From assembly GCF_031458255.1 (NCBI RefSeq), contig NZ_JAVDYC010000001.1, positions 3,853,001 through 3,917,000 of the forward strand: a stretch of 64,000 bases of DNA. Reading direction: 5' to 3'. Below are positions 27,948 through 36,824 of this stretch, one piece after another. A program made the translations under genes and the position numbers. The notes beneath the pieces are model-generated. The model was not told the DNA's origin. It did no database searches and saw nothing but the letters and a program-made list of their open reading frames with translations. Source of the stretch: Catenuloplanes niger. Its GTDB lineage: Bacteria; Actinomycetota; Actinomycetes; Mycobacteriales; Micromonosporaceae. Every line of letters starts with the position of its first letter. Position 1 is the stretch's first letter.

Positions 27948-29288
27948 CTAGCGATCACATCCACCCATGACCGGATCCAGCGATGCGCCGCCGGCGATGA
28001 CGTCCGCCAGCAGTGCGCCCTCGGCCATCGCGGGAATGGCCTGCAGGTTGACGAAGCTCGGCTCGCGGTAGTGCACCCGGTACGGGCGCGTGCCACCGTC
28101 GGAGACCGCGTGCACACCGAGCTCGCCGCGCGGCGCCTCGATCTGCACGTAGACCTGGCCGGCCGGGACCCGGAAGCCCTCGGTGACCAGCTTGAAGTGG
28201 TGGATCAGCGACTCCATCGACTGACCCATGATCTTGGCGACGTGCTCCAGCGAGTTGCCCATGCCGTCCACGCCGATCGCCAGCTGCGCGGGCCAGCCGA
28301 TCTTCTTGTCCTGGATCATCACCGGACCGGGCCGGAGCCGGTCCAGCGCCTGCTCGACGATCTTCATGGACTCGCGGATCTCGGCGAGCCGCACCTGGTA
28401 GCGGCCCCACACGTCGGCCGTGGTCGCGGTCGGGACGTCGAACTCGTACGTCTCGTACCCGCAGTACGGCATGGTCTTCCGCAGGTCCCAGGCCAGGCCG
28501 GCGGAGCGCAGCACCGGGCCGGTGATGCCGAGCGCCACGCACCCGGTCACGTCCAGCACCGCGACGCCCTTGGTCCGCTCGTGCCAGATGGGCTGGCCGC
28601 TGAGCATGTCCTCGTACTCTTTGAGCTTCTTCGGCAGGTACTTCAGGAAGTCGCGCGTCTTCTTCACCGCGGACTCCGGGAAGTCCTGCGCGACGCCGCC
28701 CGGCCGGATGTACGCGTGGTTCATCCGCAGGCCGGAGGCCTCCTCGAAGATGTCCAGGATGTACTCCCGCTCGCGGAAGCCGTAGAGCATCATCGAGATC
28801 GCGCCCAGCTCCATGCCGGTGGTGGCCAGCCAGACCAGGTGCGAACTGATCCGGTTCAGCTCCATCATCAGCACCCGGATCGTGGTGGCGCGCTCGGTGA
28901 TCTGCTCCTCGACGCCGAGCAGCTTCTCCACGGCCAGCGCGTACCCGGTCTCGTTGTGCAGCGGCGCCAGGTAGTCCATCCGCGTCACGAACGTCGAGCC
29001 CTGCACCCAGTTGCGGTACTCGAGGTTCTTCTCGATGCCGGTGTGCAGGTAACCGACGACCGGACGCGCCTCGGTGACCGTCTCGCCCTCCAGCTCCAGC
29101 ACCAGGCGGAGCACGCCGTGCGTGGACGGGTGCTGCGGCCCCATGTTGACCACGATCCGCTCGTCGGTGAGCGGGTCGATGCCGGCGACGACCTGGTCCC
29201 AGTCCCCACCGGTGACGGTGAAGACCTTGCCCTCGGTGGTCTCGCGCTCGGTGGCGTACCCCGAGGTGGCATGACTGGACTGCGTCAT
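27948..29288 (-). CDS. nuoD: NADH-quinone oxidoreductase subunit D
   Basis: A 446-residue subunit of the quinone-binding connection, related to hydrogenase large subunits. It has [33 protein letters not shown] and [17 protein letters not shown], and ends with the conserved VMGGCDR. The ATG at 29288 overlaps the nuoC stop (ATGA), and the stop abuts nuoE. NuoD with NuoB and NuoH shapes the menaquinone-reduction site. Confidence 0.97.
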   Translation of the reverse strand: MTQSSHATSGYATERETTEGKVFTVTGGDWDQVVAGIDPLTDERIVVNMGPQHPSTHGVLRLVLELEGETVTEARPVVGYLHTGIEKNLEYRNWVQGSTFVTRMDYLAPLHNETGYALAVEKLLGVEEQITERATTIRVLMMELNRISSHLVWLATTGMELGAISMMLYGFREREYILDIFEEASGLRMNHAYIRPGGVAQDFPESAVKKTRDFLKYLPKKLKEYEDMLSGQPIWHERTKGVAVLDVTGCVALGITGPVLRSAGLAWDLRKTMPYCGYETYEFDVPTATTADVWGRYQVRLAEIRESMKIVEQALDRLRPGPVMIQDKKIGWPAQLAIGVDGMGNSLEHVAKIMGQSMESLIHHFKLVTEGFRVPAGQVYVQIEAPRGELGVHAVSDGGTRPYRVHYREPSFVNLQAIPAMAEGALLADVIAGGASLDPVMGGCDR

Positions 29289-30007
29289 TGGTAGGTCCTC
29301 CGCGAGTCCGGCGGCGGAATCTCGGCGCCCTTGTACTCCACCGGGACCCCACCGAGCGGGTAGTCCTTGCGTTGCGGGTGGCCCTCCCAGTCGTCCGGCA
29401 TCATGATCCGGGTCAGGTTGGGATGGCCGACGAAGATCACGCCGAACATGTCGTACGTCTCCCGCTCCTGCCAGTCGGCGGTCGGATAGACGCCGGTCAC
29501 GCTCGGCACCTGCGGCGCGGCCGGGCTGACCGCCACCTCCAGCCGCACGCGGCGACGGAAGGTCATCGACGTCAGCTGGTACGCCACGTGCAGCCGCCGC
29601 TCGTCCTGGCCGAGGTAGTCCACCCCGTTCACCGACGAGCAGAGCTCGAAGCGCAGCGCCGGGTCGTCGCGCATCACCCGGCACACCTCGGCGATCCGCT
29701 CCGGCACGATGTGCAGCGTCAGCTCGCCGCGGTGCACGACGACCTTCTCGATCGCCTCGCCGAACTGGGGGTACGCCTCCTCCAGCGCGTCGTGGACCTC
29801 GTCGAGGTAGCCACCGAACGGGCGCGGCGGCGCGTCCGTGACCGGGCGCTGCCGGACCAGCCCGCCGAAGCCGGACGTGTCACCGGTGCCGGCCACGCCG
29901 AACAGGCCCTTGCCGGCCCGGGTGGACGGTGGGTAGTCCGCCGGTGCGGTGGTGGTCGCGCCGGCCGGCGTGGCCGCGGTCGAACTCGGGTTCTGCGGCG
30001 CCGTCAT
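29285..30007 (-). CDS. nuoC: NADH-quinone oxidoreductase subunit C
   Basis: A 240-residue peripheral subunit. The signature is [27 protein letters not shown] near the end (split here only by position, about 190-216). The first 60 residues are Thr/Ala/Pro-rich and probably disordered, an extension before the usual fold. ATG 30007 overlaps the nuoB stop (ATGA) and the stop overlaps nuoD in the same way. Confidence 0.96.
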   Translation of the reverse strand: MTAPQNPSSTAATPAGATTTAPADYPPSTRAGKGLFGVAGTGDTSGFGGLVRQRPVTDAPPRPFGGYLDEVHDALEEAYPQFGEAIEKVVVHRGELTLHIVPERIAEVCRVMRDDPALRFELCSSVNGVDYLGQDERRLHVAYQLTSMTFRRRVRLEVAVSPAAPQVPSVTGVYPTADWQERETYDMFGVIFVGHPNLTRIMMPDDWEGHPQRKDYPLGGVPVEYKGAEIPPPDSRRTYQ

Positions 30008-30675
30008 CGCGCGCCCTCCCGCAGGTGGTTCTGCGCCTTCATCCAGTTCTCGATGCGCAGCTGCTCCTCGCGGCCCTCGCGCACGGCCTGCTCCCACTCG
30101 GCGCGCCGCTTCGGGTCGGCCCGGTAGGAGGACGGCATCGCACCCGGCGCGACCAGCGGCAGCTTGCCGTCGGCCCGACGCTGCTCCAGCATCTTGCGCC
30201 CGTTCGGCCCGAGCGGCGCGACCATGACCTTCTCGCGCATCTTCAGGATCGCGTCGATCAGCATCTCCGGCCGCGGGGGGCAGCCGGGCAGGTAGATGTC
30301 GACCGGCACGATGTGGTCGACGCCCTGCACGATCGCGTAGTTGTTGAACATGCCGCCGGACGAGGCGCACACGCCCATCGAGATGACCGAGCGCGGCTCC
30401 GGCATCTGGTCGTAGATCTGCCGGACGACCGGAGCCATCTTCTGGCTGACCCGGCCCGCGACGATCATCAGATCGGCCTGCCGGGGCGAGGCGCGGAACA
30501 CCTCCATCCCCCACCGGCCCAGGTCGTAGTGGGGTCCGCCGGCCGCCATCATCTCGATGGCGCAGCATGCCAGGCCAAAGGTGGCGCCCCAGAACGACGA
30601 CTTGCGCGCCCAGTTGGACAGCTTCTCCACGCTGGTCAGCAGAATCCCGCTCGGCAGCTTCTCCTCGATACCCAT
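30004..30675 (-). CDS. nuoB: NADH-quinone oxidoreductase subunit B (N2 cluster)
   Basis: A 223-residue subunit that carries the terminal [4Fe-4S] cluster N2. Ligands are Cys37-Cys38 ([10 protein letters not shown]), Cys103 (GVCASSGG) and Cys132 (LPGCPPRPE). AAGGAGG lies 8 bases before the ATG at 30675. The C-terminal 60 residues are charged and helical. N2 passes electrons to menaquinone. Confidence 0.97.
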   Translation of the reverse strand: MGIEEKLPSGILLTSVEKLSNWARKSSFWGATFGLACCAIEMMAAGGPHYDLGRWGMEVFRASPRQADLMIVAGRVSQKMAPVVRQIYDQMPEPRSVISMGVCASSGGMFNNYAIVQGVDHIVPVDIYLPGCPPRPEMLIDAILKMREKVMVAPLGPNGRKMLEQRRADGKLPLVAPGAMPSSYRADPKRRAEWEQAVREGREEQLRIENWMKAQNHLREGAR

Positions 30676-30738
30676 TGCCCGGCCCTCCTTCCCAATCCGT
30701 TCATGTGCGGGTTGTGCAGGGGTTGTGCGGGGTGAGGC

Positions 30739-31104
30739 TCAGTCCCAGTTGAGACCGCCGCGACGCCAGACGTAGGCGTACGCGATGAAGACGGTGCCGA
30801 TGAAGAGAACCATCTCGACCAGGCCGAACAGGCCGAGCGCGTCGAACTGGACGGCCCACGGGTAGAGGAAGATGATCTCGATGTCGAAGATGATGAAGAG
30901 CATCGCGGTCAGGTAGAACTTGACCGGGAAACGCCCACCCCCGACCGGCTGCGGAGTCGGCTCGATGCCGCACTCGTAGGCGTCGAGCTTGGCCCGGTTG
31001 TACCGGTGCGGGCCCACGATCGGCGCGATCGACACGGAGAACAGCGCGAACAGCGCGCCGAGGACGAACAGCAGAACGATGGGCACGTACGGCGAGAACG
31101 ACAT
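30739..31104 (-). CDS. nuoA: NADH-quinone oxidoreductase subunit A
   Basis: A 121-residue three-helix subunit, first gene of the fourteen-gene nuo operon. Landmarks are YECGIEP (the conserved Cys loop near the quinone site), FPVKFYLTAMLFIIFDIEIIFLYPW and the C-terminal helix ending YVWRRGGLNWD. AGGAG precedes the ATG by 5 bases. The 111 bp between it and the reductase gene upstream must hold the nuo promoter; on the minus strand it contains the direct repeat TGTCAC-TGTCAC but I could not find a convincing Rex-type palindrome. Confidence 0.97.
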   Translation of the reverse strand: MSFSPYVPIVLLFVLGALFALFSVSIAPIVGPHRYNRAKLDAYECGIEPTPQPVGGGRFPVKFYLTAMLFIIFDIEIIFLYPWAVQFDALGLFGLVEMVLFIGTVFIAYAYVWRRGGLNWD

Positions 31105-31215
31105 GTCGTCTCCTGGGTCCGGACGGGGGTGGGGGATGGTTCGTGGTGTTACCTATGTGATCTCTGTGACAGTGACACTATTAGCGCTCTGAAATCGGCT
31201 TGCTACCGGGGGTGG

Positions 31216-32496
31216 TCAAACGGCCGGGGCGACCCTCGTCATCGCATTGATGACCCTGTCCATGGCGTCGCCGCCACGCGGGTCGGTCAGGTTGGCCAGC
31301 AGCTTCAGCACGAACCGCATGAGCAGCGGCTGGGGCATGCCGTACCGGGTGGCCATCTTCATGATCTCGGGCCGGCCGATCAGCTTCACGAAGACGCCGC
31401 CGAGCCGGTAGTAGCCGCCGTAGCGCAGCTTCAGCTCCGCCGGGTACGCCTGCAGCGCGCGCTCCCGCTCGGCGCCCTCCGCGCGCGCCAGCGCCTGCGT
31501 GATGATCTCCGCGGCCAGCTCGCCGGACTCCATCGCGTACGCGATGCCCTCGCCGTTGAACGGGTTCACCATGCCGCCCGAGTCGCCGACCAGCAGCATG
31601 CCCCGCGAGTAGTGCGGCGTGCGGTTGAAGCCCATCGGCAGCGCGGCGCCGAGGATCGGGCCGTCCGCGTTCTCCTCGTCCGCGGTGCCCCACTCGGCCG
31701 GCGTGGTGGCCAGCCAGTCCAGCAGCATGTGCCGGTAGTTGGTCTTGCCGTAGCCGGTGGACGAGTTGAGCACGCCGAGACCCACGTTGACCCGGCCGTC
31801 GCCCATCCCGAAGATCCATCCGTACCCGGGGAGCAGCTTGTCCGGATTTTCCCGGGAGCGAAGCTCCAGCCAGGACTCCAGGTAGTCGTCGTCGTGCTTG
31901 ACCGGCGAGTTGTAGTAGCGCCGGACCGCGACGCCCATCGGCCGGTCGTCACGCTTGCGGATGTTCAGCGCGAGCGGGAACCGGCCGGAAACCCCGTCCG
32001 CCGCGACCACCAGCGGCGCGCGGAACTCGACCGGCTCCTTTCCGGGACCGGACTCGGCCGTCACGCCGATGATCCGGCCGTCCTCGGCGAACACCGGACC
32101 GGTCACGTTCGTGCTGGTCCGGACGATCGCGCCGGCCTCGGCCGCGCGCTTCGCGAGCATCTGGTCGAAGTCGAGCCGGGTGCGGGTCAGACCGTAGTTG
32201 GGGAAGCTGGCCAGCTCCGGCCAGTCGAGCTCCAGGCGGACGCCGCCACCGATCACCCGCAGGCCCTTGTTGCGCAGCCAGCCGGCCTCTTCGGAGGTGT
32301 CGACGCCCATCTTGATCAGCTGCTTGGTCGCGCGCGGGGTGAGCCCGTCGCCGCAGACCTTCTCCCGGGGGAACTCGGTCTTCTCGAGCAGCAGGACCCG
32401 AACACCGTGCTGGGCAAGGTGATATGCGGTCGCGGAGCCACCCGGGCCCGCGCCCACGACGATCACGTCGGCCTGTTCGGCCACAACCTGGGTCAC
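31216..32496 (-). CDS. menJ: Geranylgeranyl reductase family (MenJ-like menaquinone reductase)
   Basis: A 426-residue FAD enzyme. The dinucleotide-binding motif VIVVGAGPGG (11-20) and the family stretch KVCGDGLTPRA (46-56) are clear, and LLVGDSGGMVNPFNGEGI is the second FAD motif. In mycobacteria MenJ reduces one double bond of the menaquinone tail; the position between menG and nuo supports that role, but other family members act on archaeal or chlorophyll lipids. GTG 32496 is the preferred start because AGGAGG sits 7 bases upstream; the two ATGs before it (32514, 32502) overlap or precede that site. Confidence 0.85.
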   Translation of the reverse strand: MTQVVAEQADVIVVGAGPGGSATAYHLAQHGVRVLLLEKTEFPREKVCGDGLTPRATKQLIKMGVDTSEEAGWLRNKGLRVIGGGVRLELDWPELASFPNYGLTRTRLDFDQMLAKRAAEAGAIVRTSTNVTGPVFAEDGRIIGVTAESGPGKEPVEFRAPLVVAADGVSGRFPLALNIRKRDDRPMGVAVRRYYNSPVKHDDDYLESWLELRSRENPDKLLPGYGWIFGMGDGRVNVGLGVLNSSTGYGKTNYRHMLLDWLATTPAEWGTADEENADGPILGAALPMGFNRTPHYSRGMLLVGDSGGMVNPFNGEGIAYAMESGELAAEIITQALARAEGAERERALQAYPAELKLRYGGYYRLGGVFVKLIGRPEIMKMATRYGMPQPLLMRFVLKLLANLTDPRGGDAMDRVINAMTRVAPAV

Positions 32497-32510
32497 GGCC
32501 ATACCTCCTC

Positions 32511-32630
32511 GCATGTGCTAGTGAAAGACTTCACAAGCATGTGCGAGGGCAGTGTATGCCTACGGCTGATCTTTGTGTGGCTTAGGCCACCCTTATTATT
32601 TCCAACCCGTTAAAGAGATCTAGATAGATC
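32511..32630 (-). promoter_or_regulatory. Leader and operator-like repeats upstream of menJ
   Basis: This is an AT-richer patch in a GC-rich region. It holds a perfect 14-bp palindrome GATCTAGATAGATC (32617-32630), an inverted repeat GTGAA-AGAC-TTCAC (32521-32534) and the 8-mer GCATGTGC at 32511-32518 and 32537-32544 flanking that inverted repeat. Placed before the menJ start on the minus strand, they look like promoter and operator sequence; no specific regulator can be named. Confidence 0.4.
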
Positions 32631-32828
32631 ACCCTTCTGGGTGACAAAAACGTCCAACTCGGTCGCCGACCGTCCGACTTGGGCGGATAAGTCCGCCTCG
32701 TTGGGCCACGCCACATTCACCGTTTTCAAGATCACAATCAACCGGCGGTACGTCCGGCGCCCGCCCCGGCCGCGCCCGCACTCCCCCGGCCCGCACCGTC
32801 CGGTTCGGCCCCCACCGCTCCCGCACCA

Positions 32829-32930
32829 CCCGCCCGGCCCGGCCGACCCGCCCGGCCCGGCCGACCCGCCCCGCTCGGCCGACACCGCTTCCGTCCGGCC
32901 CGAGCCACAGCCGTCCGGCCCGAGCCACAG
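32829..32930. repeat. GC-rich tandem repeats in the menJ-menG gap
   Basis: Three degenerate 18-bp units end in GGCCGAC starting at 32841, 32859 and 32877. They are followed by an exact 20-bp tandem duplication (32891-32910 and 32911-32930, unit CCGTCCGGCCCGAGCCACAG). The whole gap 32497-33003 (507 bp) contains no gene I can support. Confidence 0.75.
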
Positions 32931-33003
32931 CGGGCCGCTCTTCGTTCGAGCGAGCCGTGGCCGGTGACGGAGCGAGTCTCCGTGAGCACCCGCCGCCGGG
33001 ACG

Positions 33004-33696
33004 TCAGGGCTTGGTGGCGCGGTGCAGCGCGACGATGCCGCCGGTCAGGTTGCGCCAGGCCACCGCGGTCCAGCCGGCCTTCCCGATGCGGTCCGCCAGC
33101 GCGGCCTGGTCCGGCCAGGCGCGGATCGACTCGGCGAGGTAGACGTACGCCTCCGGGTTGCTGGAGACCGCGCGCGCCACCGTCGGCAGGGAGCGCATCA
33201 GGTACTGCAGGTAGACGCTCCGGAACGGGCCGTTGACCGGGTGGCTGAACTCGCAGACCACCAGCCGCCCGCCGGGGCGCACCACGCGGGCCAGCTCGGC
33301 CAGCGCACCGTCCACGTCGACCACGTTGCGCAGCGCGAAGGAGATGGTGGCCGCGTCGAACGTCTCGTCCGCGAACGGCAGCGCCAGCGCGTCACCGGCC
33401 AGCAGCGGCACGTCCGGGCGGGCTCGGCGGCCCGCGCGCAGCATGCCGATCGAGAGGTCGAGGCCGACCGCGAACGCGCCGGACCGGCCCAGCTCCAGCG
33501 TGGAGACGCCGGTGCCGGCGCCCACGTCGAGCACCCGCTGGCCCAGCTTGAGTTGCAGCGCGTCCCGCGTGGCCCGGCGCCAGCCACGGTCCTGCCCGAA
33601 GGAGAGCACCGTGTTGGTCAGGTCGTAGTTACGCGCCACGCCGTCGAACATCGAGGCGACCTCGTGGGGCTGCTTGTCCAAGTCTGCGCGGCTCAC
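33004..33696 (-). CDS. menG: Demethylmenaquinone methyltransferase
   Basis: A 230-residue class I SAM-dependent methyltransferase of the UbiE/MenG family, which methylates demethylmenaquinone in the last ring step. The N-terminal family segment [20 protein letters not shown] leads into motif I DVGAGTG (57-63), then GDALALPF and the [10 protein letters not shown] segment typical of UbiE/MenG. The start is uncertain: GTG 33696 gives a standard length, while ATG 33762 in the same frame would add 22 residues encoded by a terminator-like hairpin. It lies in a block with menJ-like, nuo and polyprenyl synthase genes. Confidence 0.93.
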   Translation of the reverse strand: MSRADLDKQPHEVASMFDGVARNYDLTNTVLSFGQDRGWRRATRDALQLKLGQRVLDVGAGTGVSTLELGRSGAFAVGLDLSIGMLRAGRRARPDVPLLAGDALALPFADETFDAATISFALRNVVDVDGALAELARVVRPGGRLVVCEFSHPVNGPFRSVYLQYLMRSLPTVARAVSSNPEAYVYLAESIRAWPDQAALADRIGKAGWTAVAWRNLTGGIVALHRATKP

Positions 33697-33720
33697 CCGG
33701 ACCACTCTGCCAGAGGACAC

Positions 33721-33758
33721 AAAAAAGCCGCGGACCAGGCTCGCACCGGGTCCGCGGT
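33721..33758 (-). terminator. Intrinsic terminator just upstream of menG
   Basis: On the minus strand, CCGCGGACC and GGTCCGCGG (33749-33757 and 33728-33736) form a 9-bp stem with a 12-base loop, followed by G-C and six T (33726-33721). This is a classical rho-independent terminator, only 24 bases before the menG GTG. Confidence 0.85.
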
Positions 33759-33944
33759 TCATTCTCTATGTCAACGCCTCATTGGCGGGTCAGAGCATTA
33801 TCTTGGGGCCCTCCGGTAACGATGCGGACTCGGCGGGACCCCGAAATCATGACGCTCATGCGACATTTCCCGGCGGCGATCACGCAGCTAGCGGGGTAAT
33901 TCGCCCACTTGCGACACTACGTCGCCGACCGATGACCGGAAAGC
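33759..33944 (-). other. Intergenic stretch between two terminator-like hairpins
   Basis: About 185 bp between the hairpin that ends the surface-protein gene and the terminator before menG. No open frame of note. TTGACA occurs on the minus strand at 33774-33769 without a good -10 partner. It could hold a small RNA or the menG promoter; neither is proven. Confidence 0.3.
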
Positions 33945-33983
33945 GACAACGCCGCGAGCCCGAGGGCCCGCGGCGTTGTCTTT
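33941..33983. terminator. Hairpin after the LPXTG surface-protein gene
   Basis: Stem GACAACGCCGCG (33945-33956) and its exact complement (33969-33980), 12-base loop, with AAAG and CTTT-type flanks on both sides. It lies 45 bp downstream of the surface-protein stop. Confidence 0.8.
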
Positions 33984-34024
33984 CTGTTGCTTTAGCGGTG
34001 ACTCAAAGCCACCTTATCGTGACC

Positions 34025-35155
34025 TCAGAGCGCGGAGTTACCGTCGCCCGGGGTAACCGTCACGACCTTACGACGACGCGCCATCATGAAGACCACGGCG
34101 CCACCGACGAGCACCGCGGCACCGACGCCACCGATGATCGCGGTCTGCGGGCCGGTGACCGGCAGGCCCGGCTCGCCGCCACCATTGCCGCCCGGCACGC
34201 TGACCAGCGCCACGAACGCGTCCTCGTGCTGGATCGTCGTCGGCAGCTGCGGCGACGGGGAGGCCGGCGGGGTGGTCACCGGCGGCGTCGCCGGCGGCGT
34301 GGTGGCCGGCGGCGTGGTCACCGGCGGGGTGGCCGGCGGCGTGGTGGCCGGCGGGGTGGCCGGCGGCGTCGTCACCGGCGGGGTGGCCGGCGGCGTGGTG
34401 GCCGGCGGCGTGGTGGCCGGCGGCGGGGTCGGCGTCTTCGGGGGCTTCGGCGGCTTCGGCGGGTGACCGCAGTTGCGGCCCTTCGACCAGTCGTCGTTCT
34501 GCTTCCAGCGGTCCTTGCCCTTGTGGCCCTTGCCGCCGGTCGTCTTCAGGTTCGCGGCGGTCTTGTACGACACCGTGGTGATCGTCCCGGCCTCGGCCGC
34601 GGAGAACGCCGCCGGCTGGAACGTGCCGGTGACCGCGTTCGTCTCGGCGTCCTTCTCGACACCGGTCTCGAGGTCCGCGTAGTACGAGATCTCACCGGTG
34701 GACTTGCCGCCGTTGAGCGTCGGGCCCTTGGCGTCGGCCGCGACGGTGACCTCGAAGGGCACCTCCCACGCCGAGTAGATGTCGTTCTCCGGGTCCTCCG
34801 CGCCGATCGGGACGAGCGCCCAGCCGTCGTCGAAGGTGCAGGTGACCGTCTGCCCCTCGTAGGCGCAGAACTCGGCCGCGACCTGGTTCTTGAAGGACAC
34901 GCTCTCCGGCAGCGTCACCGAGAGCTTGAAGCCCGTGATGACCTCGTCACCGACGTTGGTGATGGTGGTGATCACCTCGGAGGACGCACCGGGGGCGAGC
35001 GGAGCGCCGTCCGGCCCGGTGATGTCCTCGGTGACGATGCTGAAATCGGTACCGCTCGGGGCGGCGAGGGCCGGGGCCGCGAAGAACCCGGTAGCGCCCG
35101 CAGCCAGCGCAGTGGCGGCACAGAGACGGGCGAAGTTCCGCGTGCGGAACGCCAT
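34025..35155 (-). CDS. Sortase-anchored (LPXTG) surface protein with Pro/Thr repeat stalk
   Basis: A 376-residue secreted protein. It has a signal peptide (1-31: basic start, hydrophobic core, FFAAPALAA), a DUF11-like beta domain (about 40-215) with the pattern TNVGDEVITGFKLSVTLPESV, then KGHKGKDRWKQND and a Pro/Thr low-complexity stalk built of PPATTPPATPPVTT units (about 228-290). The sorting signal is LPVTG (331-335), a hydrophobic helix and RRRK, plus an extra 13 residues after the basic cluster. Two Cys in the beta domain (CAYEGQTVTC) could form a disulfide. GAGGAG precedes the ATG. No sortase gene is in the window. Function unknown; probably wall-attached. Confidence 0.85.
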   Translation of the reverse strand: MAFRTRNFARLCAATALAAGATGFFAAPALAAPSGTDFSIVTEDITGPDGAPLAPGASSEVITTITNVGDEVITGFKLSVTLPESVSFKNQVAAEFCAYEGQTVTCTFDDGWALVPIGAEDPENDIYSAWEVPFEVTVAADAKGPTLNGGKSTGEISYYADLETGVEKDAETNAVTGTFQPAAFSAAEAGTITTVSYKTAANLKTTGGKGHKGKDRWKQNDDWSKGRNCGHPPKPPKPPKTPTPPPATTPPATTPPATPPVTTPPATPPATTPPATPPVTTPPATTPPATPPVTTPPASPSPQLPTTIQHEDAFVALVSVPGGNGGGEPGLPVTGPQTAIIGGVGAAVLVGGAVVFMMARRRKVVTVTPGDGNSAL

Positions 35156-35485
35156 TGTTTGACTCCTCGGGTACGAGGACGGTCGGGACGGAGGGACGTT
35201 AACGAAGACATATCAATTCGTCTACTGCACAAATCGGACACTGCGCCGTGCGCCATACCACGCAGTTCCACAAATGTCCGGATTTGGGTGATCTTAAATC
35301 GGGCTTAAGTGGACCTTTGGATCACCTGTATTTCCCTAAGATTCTCCGAACGGCAGCAGAAAAATCGGCCGAACGGGGGACGGAGAGAGCCGGCCGGCCC
35401 AGGAAAACAAGCGCTCTCAGCAGTCGAGCCGTCACCCAACGCATTTATGAGCAGAAAAGTCCGCGCCGCAACTACATTCGGCGAG
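35156..35485. promoter_or_regulatory. AT-richer leader of the surface-protein gene with nested inverted repeats
   Basis: No gene is seen in these 330 bp. Nested inverted repeats are present: GGTGATC (35287-35293) with GATCACC (35320-35326), enclosing CTTAA (35293-35297) and TTAAG (35305-35309). This suggests an operator or a structured leader for the minus-strand surface-protein gene. A -10/-35 pair could not be fixed with confidence. Confidence 0.4.
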
Positions 35486-35526
35486 CAAAAGAAAACAGCG
35501 CGGTCCCCGGAAAGGGAACCGCGCTG
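35486..35526 (-). terminator. Intrinsic terminator after mqnC
   Basis: On the minus strand CAGCGCGGT and ACCGCGCTG (35526-35518 and 35504-35496) form a stem that ends 14 bp past the mqnC stop, followed by TTTTCTTTT. Strong rho-independent terminator. Confidence 0.88.
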
Positions 35527-35540
35527 CGGAATGAATACGC

Positions 35541-36725
35541 TCAGTGTGCCTCGACGAGTGGCAACGACCGGCCGGCGCCGCCGCCGGGCAGCGCGATCGA
35601 CGAGAAGTGCGAGACCACCCGGTCGTCCGTCGGGTCCTCCGCCGGCGTCCGGTGCACGGCCAGGTGGCGGTAGAGCGTGTCGCGCTGCGCCGGGACGCGG
35701 CCGGCCGACCGGATCATCCAGATCAGGTCGTGCAGGTTCGACCGGTGCCGGGCGCCGGCCGAGGAGATCACGTTCTCCTCCAGCATGATCGAGCCCAGGT
35801 CGTCCACGCCCATGTGCAGCGACAGCTGGCCGACCTCCTTGCCCGTGGTCAGCCAGGACGCCTGCAGGTGGTCCACGTTGTGGAAGAACAGCCGGGACAT
35901 CGCGACGAACCGCAGGTACTCCAGCGTGGTGGCCTGGGTGCGGCCCTTGAGGTGGTTGTTCTCCGGCTGGTAGGTCCACGGGATGAACGCCCGGAAACCG
36001 CCGGTGCGGTCCTGCACGTCCCGGATCATGGCGATGTGCTCCACCCGCTCCGCGTGCGTCTCGCCGGTGCCCATCATCATGGTCGCGGTCGACTCGATGC
36101 CGTGCCGGTGCGCGGTCTCCATGACCTCCAGCCAGCGCGCGCCGGACTCCTTGAGCGGCGCGATCGCCTTGCGCGGCCGCTCCGGCAGCATCTCCGCGCC
36201 GGCGCCGGCGATCGAGTCCAGCCCGGCCGCCTTGATCCGCAGGATCGCGTCCTCGATCGAGATGCCGTCGACCTTCGCCATGTGCAGGATCTCGGACGGG
36301 CCGATCGAGTGGATCACCAGCTGCGGGTACGCCGCCTTGACCGAGGAGAACAGCTCCTCGTAGTAGGCAGTGCCGTAGTCCGGGTGGTGACCGCCCTGCA
36401 ACATCACCTGGGTGGCGCCCAGGTCGACGGCCTCGCCGCACCGGCGGAGGATCTCCTCCATCGGGTGCGACCAGCCCTCCTTGTGCTTCGGCGCGCGGAA
36501 GAACGCGCAGAACTTGCACGCGGTCACGCAGACGTTGGTGTAGTTGATGTTGCGATCGATCAGGTAGGTGACGATCCCGTCCGGGTAGCGTCGCCGGCGC
36601 ACCGCGTCCGCGGCCTCGCCCAGCGCGTGCAGCGGAGCGTCGGTGTAGATGAGCAGCGCCTCCTCGGGCGTGATCCGCCCACCGTCCGCGCCACGCTGCA
36701 GGATGTCGTCGATCTCCCTGTTCAC
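35541..36725 (-). CDS. mqnC: Cyclic dehypoxanthinyl futalosine synthase
   Basis: A 394-residue radical SAM enzyme of the futalosine menaquinone pathway. The cluster motif is CVTACKFC (Cys66, Cys70, Cys73), preceded by IDRNINYTNV. Family landmarks include MLQGGHHPDYGTAYYE, GAGAEMLPERPRKAIAP, MMGTGETHAERVEHI and FIPWTYQPENNHLKG. It closes the carbocycle of dehypoxanthine futalosine. The GTG at 36725 has GGGG 5 bases upstream; a GTG two codons earlier is possible. Divergent from a SNF2 helicase gene (99-bp gap), and followed by a strong terminator. Confidence 0.96.
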   Translation of the reverse strand: MNREIDDILQRGADGGRITPEEALLIYTDAPLHALGEAADAVRRRRYPDGIVTYLIDRNINYTNVCVTACKFCAFFRAPKHKEGWSHPMEEILRRCGEAVDLGATQVMLQGGHHPDYGTAYYEELFSSVKAAYPQLVIHSIGPSEILHMAKVDGISIEDAILRIKAAGLDSIAGAGAEMLPERPRKAIAPLKESGARWLEVMETAHRHGIESTATMMMGTGETHAERVEHIAMIRDVQDRTGGFRAFIPWTYQPENNHLKGRTQATTLEYLRFVAMSRLFFHNVDHLQASWLTTGKEVGQLSLHMGVDDLGSIMLEENVISSAGARHRSNLHDLIWMIRSAGRVPAQRDTLYRHLAVHRTPAEDPTDDRVVSHFSSIALPGGGAGRSLPLVEAH

Positions 36726-36824
36726 CGTCACCCCACGAGCGTACGTCCATCGGGTCACGGCCTGCCGCGTCCCAGGTCACCATGCCGGTATCGTCGGACG
36801 GTCCACGCGGAGGAGATAAAGCGC

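Noticed and set aside
31105-31215. Rex-type operator before nuoA
   Set aside because: The region has a TGTCAC direct repeat and GTG/CAC-rich sequence, but no TTGTGA-N-TCACAA-type palindrome with acceptable arms.
33759-33944. tRNA gene or ydaO-type riboswitch in the surface protein-menG gap
   Set aside because: No cloverleaf with a T-loop GTTC box, and the conserved ydaO core could not be found by eye; kept only as a candidate transcript interval.
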